In this document: positions 54,341 through 61,197 of the stretch, piece after piece
How the letters are laid out: each line of letters starts with the position of its first letter
Position numbering within the stretch: position 1 is the first letter of the stretch
Assembly (NCBI RefSeq): GCF_900112645.1
Contig: NZ_FOMO01000007.1
Coordinates: 124,001 to 188,000, forward strand
Source: Phytopseudomonas straminea
GTDB taxonomy: Bacteria; Pseudomonadota; Gammaproteobacteria; Pseudomonadales; Pseudomonadaceae
Length of the DNA stretch: 64,000 nucleotides
Reading direction: 5' to 3'
Position numbers and translations under genes: made by a program
Notes under the pieces: generated by a model
Told to the model about the DNA's origin: nothing
What the model saw: the letters and a program-made list of their open reading frames with translations, nothing else
Database searches by the model: none

Positions 54341-55066
54341 ATGCGTGTGACCCGCATCGTCGCGGCCATGGCTCTCGGCCTGGTCAGCACCCTCGGCCAT
54401 GCAGCCGACCCGGATCAGGCGATCCGCAAGAACCTGCTTTCCATCCAGCCCGATCTGCCGATCGAAACCATTGCCGAGAGCCCGATGCCCGGCGTTTATC
54501 AGGTTCAGCTCAAGGGTGGTCGCCAGCTTTACGCCAGTGCCGATGGGCAGTTCGTGATGCAGGGCTACCTGTTTCAGTTCAAGGATGGCCAGGCCATCAA
54601 CCTGACCGAAGCAGAGGAAAGCAAGGCCATCGCCAAGCAGATCAACGCCATTCCGGCCAAGGACATGGTGGTGTTCGCGCCGAAAGAGCCGAAAACCCAT
54701 ATCACCGTATTTACCGACACCGACTGCGCCTATTGCCAGAAGCTGCACAGCGAAGTTGGCGAGCTGAACAAGCTTGGCGTCGAGGTGCGTTACCTGGCCT
54801 TCCCGCGTCAGGGGATGGGCAGCAAGGGTGCCAAGGATCTGGCTAGTGTGTGGTGTTCCAAGGACCGCCAGGCCGCGATGAACAAGGCCAAGGCGCGTGA
54901 GTCGATTCCCCAGGTCAGCTGCGACAATCCGGTAGCGCAGGAGTACCAGCTAGGGCAGGCGATCGGCGTCAACGGCACGCCGGCGATCATTCTTGAGAAC
55001 GGCAAGATGATCCCCGGTTACCAGCCCGCCGCGCAGCTGGCGAAGCTGGCCCTGGAAGCCAAGTGA
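54341..55066 (+). CDS. dsbC: thiol:disulfide interchange protein DsbC
   Basis: The 241-residue periplasmic isomerase has a signal peptide (cleaved near residue 21, HAADP), a dimerisation domain and a thioredoxin domain with CAYC at 129-132 and cis-Pro GVNGTPAI. It reshuffles wrong disulfides. AGGAGTTTTC precedes the ATG. The long upstream frame is rejected because the signal peptide starts here. Confidence 0.97.
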   Translation: MRVTRIVAAMALGLVSTLGHAADPDQAIRKNLLSIQPDLPIETIAESPMPGVYQVQLKGGRQLYASADGQFVMQGYLFQFKDGQAINLTEAEESKAIAKQINAIPAKDMVVFAPKEPKTHITVFTDTDCAYCQKLHSEVGELNKLGVEVRYLAFPRQGMGSKGAKDLASVWCSKDRQAAMNKAKARESIPQVSCDNPVAQEYQLGQAIGVNGTPAIILENGKMIPGYQPAAQLAKLALEAK

Positions 55067-55075
55067 TTCGAACTG

Positions 55076-55126
55076 GGGTAGTCGATTGACTATCCCTTGG
55101 CCGCTTCGTAATGTGCGGCTCTTTTT
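55076..55126 (+). terminator. tandem hairpins between dsbC and hom
   Basis: GGGGTAGTC-GATT-GACTATCCC (55075-55096) and GCCGC...GCGGC followed by TCTTTTT (55100-55126) lie in the 114-base gap. The second has a T run and can terminate dsbC transcription. Confidence 0.6.
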
Positions 55127-55180
55127 CCACGGCTGGCGCCCGCGTCGGCCGTTTTACGCAGTGCAGTTGGGGAGTCTAGT

Positions 55181-56485
55181 GTGAATCCGGTCAAAGTAGG
55201 CATCTGTGGGCTGGGTACCGTCGGTGGCGGTACCGTGAATGTGCTCAAGCGCAACGCCGAGGAAATCGCGCGTCGTGCCGGGCGTGGCATCGAGGTGGCG
55301 CAGATTGCCACCCGCACACCCAAGCCCCAGTACCAGTCGACCGGTATTACCATGACCGACGATGTCTTCGCGGTGGCCAGCAACCCCGAGATCGATATCG
55401 TCGTGGAGCTCATCGGCGGCTACAGCGTTGCCCGTGAGCTGGTCCTCAAGGCCATCGAGAATGGCAAGCACGTGGTCACCGCCAACAAGGCGCTGATCGC
55501 CGTGCATGGCAACGAGATCTTCGCTCGCGCCCGCGAGAAGGGCGTGATCGTCGCGTTCGAGGCGGCGGTGGCTGGTGGCATCCCCGTGATCAAGGCGATC
55601 CGCGAAGGCCTGTCGGCCAACCGTATCAACTGGCTGGCCGGTATCATCAACGGCACCGGCAACTTCATCCTCAGCGAGATGCGCGAGAAGGGGCGTACCT
55701 TCGAAGACGTGCTGGCCGAAGCCCAGGCCCTGGGTTACGCCGAAGCCGATCCGACCTTCGACGTCGAAGGCATCGACGCGGCCCACAAATTGACCATCCT
55801 GGCGTCCATCGCGTTCGGCATTCCGCTGCAGTTCGACAAGGCCTACACCGAAGGCATCACCAAGCTGACCACTGCCGACGTGAACTACGCCGAGGCGCTG
55901 GGCTATCGCATCAAGCACCTGGGTGTGGCGCGCCGTACCGACGCCGGCATCGAGCTGCGCGTGCACCCGACGCTGATCCCGGCCGACCGTCTGATCGCCA
56001 ACGTCAATGGCGTGATGAACGCGGTGATGGTCAATGGTGACGCTGCTGGCAGCACCCTGTTCTACGGCGCGGGTGCTGGCATGGAAGCGACCGCTTCGGC
56101 CGTGGTGGCCGATCTGGTCGACGTGGTGCGTGCACTGACCACCGACCCGACCAACCGCGTGCCGCACCTGGCCTTCCAGCCGGATTCGTTGTCCGACCAC
56201 CCGATCCTGTCGATCACCGCCTGCGAGAGCGCCTACTACCTGCGCATCCAGGCCAAGGATCGCCCGGGTGTGCTGGCCCAGGTGGCGAGTATCCTGTCGG
56301 AGCGCGGCATCAACATCGAATCGATCATGCAGAAGGAAGTCGAGGAGCAAGACGGCCTGGTGCCGATGATCCTGGTCACTCATCGCGTTGCCGAGCAGCG
56401 CATGAACGACGCCATTTCTGCCCTGGAAGCGCTGGCCGACGTCGTCGGCAACGTGGTGCGCATCCGCGTCGAACAACTCAGCTAA
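55181..56485 (+). CDS. hom: homoserine dehydrogenase
   Basis: The 434-residue enzyme reduces aspartate semialdehyde to homoserine. It has a NAD(P)-binding start GICGLGTVGGGTV, the catalytic domain with VTANKALIA and AGIINGTGNFILSEM, and a C-terminal ACT domain (about 352-430, RPGVLAQVASILSERGINIE) for feedback control. The start is GTG after GGGGAG. It precedes thrC by 60 bases, giving a hom-thrC unit. Confidence 0.97.
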   Translation: MNPVKVGICGLGTVGGGTVNVLKRNAEEIARRAGRGIEVAQIATRTPKPQYQSTGITMTDDVFAVASNPEIDIVVELIGGYSVARELVLKAIENGKHVVTANKALIAVHGNEIFARAREKGVIVAFEAAVAGGIPVIKAIREGLSANRINWLAGIINGTGNFILSEMREKGRTFEDVLAEAQALGYAEADPTFDVEGIDAAHKLTILASIAFGIPLQFDKAYTEGITKLTTADVNYAEALGYRIKHLGVARRTDAGIELRVHPTLIPADRLIANVNGVMNAVMVNGDAAGSTLFYGAGAGMEATASAVVADLVDVVRALTTDPTNRVPHLAFQPDSLSDHPILSITACESAYYLRIQAKDRPGVLAQVASILSERGINIESIMQKEVEEQDGLVPMILVTHRVAEQRMNDAISALEALADVVGNVVRIRVEQLS

Positions 56486-56545
56486 TTTCGTCGCGCGCCG
56501 CGACCTGCTCGCGGCGCGACGCCCCAAACCGAAGGTTTGCAGACC

Positions 56546-57955
56546 ATGCGCTATATCAGCACTCGCGGCCAGGCACCGGCCCTGAATTTCGAAGACGTCC
56601 TGCTGGCCGGCCTGGCCACTGATGGCGGCCTGTACGTGCCGGAAAACCTGCCACGCTTCAGTCAGGAAGAGATCGCCTCCTGGGCGGGCCTGCCTTATCA
56701 CGAGCTGGCCTTCCGGGTGATGCGCCCGTTCGTGACCGGCAGCATTCCGGATGCCGACTTCAAGAAGATCCTCGAAGACACCTACGGCGTGTTCGAGCAC
56801 TCGGCCGTGGCGCCGCTGCGTCAGCTGGGTGGCAACGAGTGGGTGCTCGAGCTGTTCCATGGCCCGACACTGGCGTTCAAGGATTTCGCTCTGCAGCTGC
56901 TCGGTCGCCTGCTCGACTACGTGCTGGCCAAGCGCAACGAGCGCGTGGTGATCATGGGTGCCACCAGTGGTGACACCGGCTCGGCTGCCATCGAAGGCTG
57001 CAAGGCTTGCGAGAACGTGGACATCTTCATCATGCACCCGCACAACCGGGTGTCCGAAGTGCAGCGCCGGCAGATGACCACCATTCTCGGCGACAACATC
57101 CACAACATCGCCATCGAGGGCAACTTCGACGACTGTCAGGAGATGGTCAAGGCCAGCTTCGCCGACCAGGGTTTCCTCAAGGGTACGCGCCTGGTGGCGG
57201 TCAACTCGATCAACTGGGCGCGGATCATGGCCCAGATCGTCTACTACTTCCACGCGGCCCTGCAGCTCGGCGGTCCGGCGCGTTCGGTGGCCTTCTCGGT
57301 GCCGACCGGCAACTTCGGCGACATCTTTGCCGGCTATCTCGCCCGCAACATGGGCCTGCCGGTCAGCCAGCTGATCGTCGCCACCAACCGCAACGACATC
57401 CTGCACCGCTTCATGAGCGGCAATCAGTACGCCAAGGGCGAGCTGTACCCGACCCTGTCGCCGTCGATGGACATCATGGTCTCGTCGAACTTCGAGCGTC
57501 TGCTGTTCGACCTGCACGGTCGCAACGGCCCGTCGATCGCCGCGCTGATGACCGAATTCCGCCAGACCGGCGGGTTCACCGTCGAAGACGACCGCTGGAC
57601 CGAGGCGCGCAAGCTGTTCGATTCCCTCGCCGTGAGCGATGAGCAGACCTGCCAGACTATTGCTGAGGTATACGCCGCCACCGGTGAGCTGCTCGACCCG
57701 CACACCGCCATCGGTGTGCGTGCTGCTCGCGAGTGCCGTCGCAGCCTGTCGGTGCCGATGGTGGTGCTGGGCACGGCCCATCCGGTGAAGTTCCCGGAGG
57801 CCATCGAGAAGTCCGCCGTGGATCTGTCGCCAGCCTTGCCGGCGCACCTGGCCGATCTGTTCGAGCGCGAAGAGCGTTGCACCGTGCTTGCTAACGACTT
57901 GCCAACCGTGCAGCAATTCGTGGCGGCACATGGTAATCGCGGCAAGCCGCTGTAA
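56546..57955 (+). CDS. thrC: threonine synthase
   Basis: The 469-residue PLP enzyme converts O-phosphohomoserine to threonine. The PLP Lys112 is in LAFKDFALQLLG; the N-terminal MRYISTRGQAPALNFEDVLLAGLA (in part) and SSNFERLLF are typical. ATG at 56546 is chosen after GAAGG; a TTG three codons earlier is an alternative. Confidence 0.97.
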   Translation: MRYISTRGQAPALNFEDVLLAGLATDGGLYVPENLPRFSQEEIASWAGLPYHELAFRVMRPFVTGSIPDADFKKILEDTYGVFEHSAVAPLRQLGGNEWVLELFHGPTLAFKDFALQLLGRLLDYVLAKRNERVVIMGATSGDTGSAAIEGCKACENVDIFIMHPHNRVSEVQRRQMTTILGDNIHNIAIEGNFDDCQEMVKASFADQGFLKGTRLVAVNSINWARIMAQIVYYFHAALQLGGPARSVAFSVPTGNFGDIFAGYLARNMGLPVSQLIVATNRNDILHRFMSGNQYAKGELYPTLSPSMDIMVSSNFERLLFDLHGRNGPSIAALMTEFRQTGGFTVEDDRWTEARKLFDSLAVSDEQTCQTIAEVYAATGELLDPHTAIGVRAARECRRSLSVPMVVLGTAHPVKFPEAIEKSAVDLSPALPAHLADLFEREERCTVLANDLPTVQQFVAAHGNRGKPL

Positions 57956-57974
57956 GCGAAGGCGCTGCGAAGCG

Positions 57975-58009
57975 AAAGGCCTGTCACCGAGAGGTGCCGG
58001 CCTTTTGTG
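57975..58009 (+). terminator. terminator of thrC
   Basis: AAAGGCC and GGCCTTTT form a stem around CACC/GGTG inner pairing with GAGA loop, 20 bases after the thrC stop. Confidence 0.8.
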
Positions 58010-58038
58010 TTTGGGGAAGTGGTCGGGGGCGCCTGGTT

Positions 58039-58076
58039 CATGCCCGCGATTCGCGCGCATGGCGCGCTCCCACAAA
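58039..58076. repeat. REP-like element downstream of thrC
   Basis: CATGCCCGCGATTCGCGCGC ATGGCGCGCTCCCACA carries CATGCCCGCG and the terminal GCGCTCCCACA of the same REP class, in the orientation reverse to the copies at 2166 and 47268. Confidence 0.6.
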
Positions 58077-58104
58077 GGCTGGTCTGTAGCTATCGGGAAG
58101 TAGA

Positions 58105-58120
58105 GTGGGCTTTAGCCCAC
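58105..58120. other. small GC hairpin
   Basis: GTGGGCTTTAGCCCAC is a perfect 6-bp stem with TTTA loop, of a type that recurs in pseudomonad intergenic regions. It is 32 bases before the endA stop. Confidence 0.4.
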
Positions 58121-58151
58121 CAATCCACCAGAGCGCGTCTGCCTCCAGGCG

Positions 58152-58874
58152 CTACCGCCGATTGACCGCCGCAATTCGCGCCTGCTGGCAAAGTCGTTTA
58201 TCCAATTGCCCGACATAGGGGTTGCCCCAGCCCATCACGCAGCCGACCAGTTGGTTGCGTTGGCGCTCCCACTGCTCGGCGGGATAGGTCTTGTTCCAGG
58301 CGTTGAACAGCTGGCGGTTCTGCTTGGATAGACGCAACTGGTAGCGGTCGCTCATGTACAGATAGGTGCGGGCGATCATGCCGCGTACCTGCTGGCGCGG
58401 CATCACCTTGCGCGCCTTGAAGTCGACTACCGTGGGGCAGGCGCCGTACTGGTTGGGCTTTTGCGGCAGCCAGCCGAAGTCATAGTTGCTGCGGTCGCCA
58501 TTGACCTCACCAATCGCCGGCACCAGGTTGTGCAGGTCGGCTTCGGCGCGGCGGTAGACACTGTCGTTCTTGCTGCAGTTCTTGCGCCCGCCGTGCTGCC
58601 AGCATTGGCGCTGATGGCCGATCTGCCAGGCCGGGACGATATGTTCCCATTCGATGCGTGCCGCGCGGTTGGCATTCTTGCGTGGTGTGTAGCCGCAGCT
58701 TTTCAGATCCACGCGGTTGCCTTTGAAGCTGCAGCCGCAATAGAACTCCACCGACTGGCGCTCATAGAGCGTCCAGCCGATCTTCTTGGCTTGAGTGAAA
58801 TTTTGCGGCGGGGCGGCTTGCAGTGAGGTGCAGAGGGTGAGGCACAGCAGGGTGAGAAGGCTGCGAAACGACAT
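58152..58874 (-). CDS. endA: periplasmic endonuclease I
   Basis: The 240-residue nuclease has a signal peptide (MSFRSLLTLLCLTLCTSLQA, cleaved near residue 20) and the endonuclease I core with RIEWEHIVPAW (catalytic His), RAEADLHNLVPAIGEVNGDRSNY (in part) and paired Cys residues (FYCGCS, RQCW). It degrades dsDNA in the periplasm. The upstream 263 bases separate it divergently from the yjfI-pspA-flotillin block. Confidence 0.92.
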   Translation of the reverse strand: MSFRSLLTLLCLTLCTSLQAAPPQNFTQAKKIGWTLYERQSVEFYCGCSFKGNRVDLKSCGYTPRKNANRAARIEWEHIVPAWQIGHQRQCWQHGGRKNCSKNDSVYRRAEADLHNLVPAIGEVNGDRSNYDFGWLPQKPNQYGACPTVVDFKARKVMPRQQVRGMIARTYLYMSDRYQLRLSKQNRQLFNAWNKTYPAEQWERQRNQLVGCVMGWGNPYVGQLDKRLCQQARIAAVNRR

Positions 58875-59089
58875 GCGGCTTTCCTAAAAAGTGCCGCATC
58901 ATACCGGCTCATTGTGGTTTGCCAAGGCTGGCCCATTGATGGCGTCTATCTAGGATTCAATCCCTTCGCTATGCGACGCAGTCGGCGAATTTGTCCCATT
59001 TTCTCGGCTAAAGTTCTGCGGCTGACTCCCTCTTTCAGGCCATCGGTGCCTGGGCCCGCAAGACCCCGATCACAGCTCTCGAATAAATT

Positions 59090-59122
59090 ACATGTGATGT
59101 ATTGAGTTATCACATGTGATGT
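59090..59122. promoter_or_regulatory. twin direct repeat upstream of the yjfI-pspA block
   Basis: ACATGTGATGT occurs at 59090-59100 and again at 59112-59122, exactly 22 bp (two helical turns) apart. The second copy is also part of the perfect 12-bp palindrome ATCACATGTGAT (59109-59120). The site ends 15 bases before the first start codon of yjfI. Confidence 0.7.
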
Positions 59123-59137
59123 TCTAGGCTGCGCCAC

Positions 59138-59752
59138 ATGGAAAACAAATCATCTGCGCACTACCAGCGTCTTTTCCGTCAGCGTCTGCGCGAGCAGGGG
59201 TTGGTGAAGAAGGAGGTCTGGATTCTACCCGAGCATGCCCAGAGGCTCTCGGCGGTCGAAAGGAAACTGCGCCAGCCCCAGCCGGAGCTGGCTTCAATGG
59301 AGGAGGGGGTGAGCATGCCTCAGGTTTGGACTGCACAAACGTTGTTCGATGCGCTGTCGGCGACAGAGCCGTTTGCCGATGGCCGCGCGGCCGTCGAGCT
59401 GATCCAGGGTGCCGACGCCAGTCTGCACGTGACCATGAAGGAATACGGCGATCTGCCGCTGTTCATCGCTGTGTTCGGCGACCAGATCGTGGTCGAGGCG
59501 CTGCTCTGGCCGGCCAGCGACGTGCGCGATGCCGCCGCCTTCAACGAAGAAGTGCTGCGCAGCCACAAGCTGTTCCCGCTGTCCTGCGTCGGGCTGGAAA
59601 CCCTGCCGGACGGTCAGGCCTGCTACACCATGTTCGGTGCGCTCAGCGCCTCGTCGATCCTGCCCAACGTGGTACTGGAGATCGAAACGCTGGCGGACAA
59701 CGTCATCAAAGCGACCGAAGCCTACGAAGACTTCCTCAAGGCCAGTGCATAA
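59138..59752 (+). CDS. yjfI: YjfI-family DUF2170 protein with N-terminal ribbon-helix-helix-like extension
   Basis: The 204-residue frame has two parts. Residues 60-204 (MPQVWTAQTLFDALSATE onward) correspond to the YjfI/DUF2170 family. Residues 1-59 form an extra segment whose VKKEVWILPEHAQRLSAVER pattern, a beta strand then two helices, resembles ribbon-helix-helix DNA-binding domains. The first start (59138) has no visible Shine-Dalgarno, whereas an internal ATG at 59315 follows strong GGAGGAGGGGG, so a short form beginning MPQVW may also be made. The product is probably cytoplasmic. It heads the pspA-yqiJ-yqiK block, 12 bases before pspA. Confidence 0.8.
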   Translation: MENKSSAHYQRLFRQRLREQGLVKKEVWILPEHAQRLSAVERKLRQPQPELASMEEGVSMPQVWTAQTLFDALSATEPFADGRAAVELIQGADASLHVTMKEYGDLPLFIAVFGDQIVVEALLWPASDVRDAAAFNEEVLRSHKLFPLSCVGLETLPDGQACYTMFGALSASSILPNVVLEIETLADNVIKATEAYEDFLKASA

Positions 59753-59764
59753 GGAGACATGCCC

Positions 59765-60460
59765 ATGAACGTCTGGAGCAAATTGCTGACGGCGCTGCGC
59801 GGCGGTGCCAATGAAATGGGTGAAGCGCTGGTCGATGGCCAGGCGCTGCGCATTCTCGATCAGGAAATCCGCGACGCTGACGTCGAGCTGCGCAAATCCA
59901 AGGAGGCGTTGGCCGAGATTATGGCCAAGCAGAAGCTGGCCGCCGAGCGCGCCAGCAAGTCTGCCGCCAAGATCGCCGAGTATGAGCAGTACGCGGTCAA
60001 GGCCCTGGAAGGTGGCAAGGAAGACCTGGCTGCCGAAGTGGCCGGCAAGATCGCCAACCTGGAAATCGAACTGGGCAGCGAGCGCGAGCAGGCCGATGCC
60101 TATGCCGCCAGCGTGGCGCAGCTACGCGCCGCAGTGAGCCAGGCGGAAGCCAACATCAAACGCCTGAAACAACAGGTCGATACCGTCAAGGCCACCGAAA
60201 GCGTGCAGAAGGCTCAGATGGCCGTGGCCCAGCGTTACGGCGGCTCCCAGGCCAAGTTGCACACTGCGGTCGAGTCGCTGGAGCGCATCAAGCAGCAGCA
60301 GGCCGAGCGTGCAGCGAAGATGGAGGCGGCTGCCGAGCTGGCCGAAGCCTCCAACCTCGACGAGTCGCTGGACGCCAAGCTGCGCGCTGCCGGTATCGTC
60401 GCCGACAAGAGTAGTGCCGACAGCGTGCTGGCGCGTCTGAAGGACAAAGCCAAGCCCTGA
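59765..60460 (+). CDS. PspA/IM30-family protein (YjfJ-like)
   Basis: The 231-residue protein is a long alpha-helical coiled coil of the ESCRT-III-like PspA/IM30 superfamily: an N-terminal amphipathic helix (MNVWSKLLTALRGGANEMGEAL), then heptad-rich helices (ALAEIMAKQKLAAERASKSA, SVAQLRAAVSQAEANIKRLK) and a short C-terminal region. It probably binds stressed membranes as oligomers. The ATG at 59765 is preferred because AAGGAG lies 8 bases upstream; an ATG at 59759 is too close. The gene follows yjfI as in E. coli yjfIJ. No PspF-type regulation is seen. Confidence 0.88.
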   Translation: MNVWSKLLTALRGGANEMGEALVDGQALRILDQEIRDADVELRKSKEALAEIMAKQKLAAERASKSAAKIAEYEQYAVKALEGGKEDLAAEVAGKIANLEIELGSEREQADAYAASVAQLRAAVSQAEANIKRLKQQVDTVKATESVQKAQMAVAQRYGGSQAKLHTAVESLERIKQQQAERAAKMEAAAELAEASNLDESLDAKLRAAGIVADKSSADSVLARLKDKAKP

Positions 60461-60488
60461 TCACAGGCTGGCCCGTAGCGTCATCGAT

Positions 60489-60518
60489 GGTGGAGCCAAC
60501 AGGCTCCGCCATGTTTTC
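60489..60518 (+). terminator. terminator-like hairpin between pspA and yqiJ
   Basis: GG-TGGAGCC-AACA-GGCTCCG-CC forms a stem followed by ATGTTTTC. With only four T it may attenuate rather than end transcription. Confidence 0.5.
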
Positions 60519-60532
60519 AGGGATAGGAAACC

Positions 60533-61159
60533 ATGGAAATCTTCCTGCAGGTCTCGTTGGCGTTCCCGACGGTCATCTTCACCTTTCTGCTGTGCCTAGC
60601 GGTGGTGTACTGGCTCATCGTCGCGTTCGGCCTGATCGAGATCGACGTGCTCGACATCGAGGCCGATTCCGCCCTGGAAGGCCCGGCGGCAGCGCTCCTG
60701 TCCAAGCTCAAACTGCGTGAAGTACCGCTGACCCTGGTGCTGACGCTGTTGTCTTTCTTCGCCTGGTTCATCAGCTATTTCGCCGACCTCTGGCTGCTCG
60801 GCCTTTTGCCGCTCGAGTGGCTGCGTTACCCGCTGGGCCTGGCGGTCGCGGTGCTGGCGCTGCTGCTCGCCGTGGCACCTACCCGGCTGTTGTGCGCGCC
60901 GCTGCGCCCGTTGTTTCTCAAGCTGGAAGTGACCAGCAGCAAGAGCGTGCTCGGCCAGACCGCCGTGGTGCGCAGCGGGCGGGTGACCGCCAGCCATGGC
61001 GAAGCAGTGCTGGAAGACGGTGGCGCCGGGCTGATCCTGCGTGTGCGCGCCGACGAGCAACTGGGTTTCAAGCGTGGCGATCGTGTCGTTTTACTGGAAT
61101 ACCTGGAGGCGCAGCACGCCTACCGGGTGATAACCGAGGATGAGTTCCGCGGCATCTGA
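60533..61159 (+). CDS. YqiJ-like membrane protein with OB-type/NfeD-like domain
   Basis: The 208-residue protein has three hydrophobic regions (VIFTFLLCLAVVYWLIVAFGL, LTLVLTLLSFFAWFISYFADL and LGLAVAVLALLLAVAP) and a C-terminal OB-fold-type segment of beta strands (TAVVRSGRVTASHGEAVLED) as in the YqiJ/NfeD group. Such proteins partner flotillins. GATAGGAAACC precedes the ATG. It ends 38 bases before the flotillin gene. Confidence 0.82.
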   Translation: MEIFLQVSLAFPTVIFTFLLCLAVVYWLIVAFGLIEIDVLDIEADSALEGPAAALLSKLKLREVPLTLVLTLLSFFAWFISYFADLWLLGLLPLEWLRYPLGLAVAVLALLLAVAPTRLLCAPLRPLFLKLEVTSSKSVLGQTAVVRSGRVTASHGEAVLEDGGAGLILRVRADEQLGFKRGDRVVLLEYLEAQHAYRVITEDEFRGI

Positions 61160-61197
61160 ACCGGCGGTTCCGTCTGTCTCAAAGGAGATTGAGTGCA

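Noticed and set aside
55154..58075. Antisense open frame of 973 codons opposite hom and thrC
   Set aside because: Same GC-bias shadow; composition is unlike a protein family and the opposite strand encodes two unambiguous enzymes.
58105..58120. Part of a CRISPR repeat or tRNA-like element
   Set aside because: A single short hairpin without repeated spacers or cloverleaf pairing.
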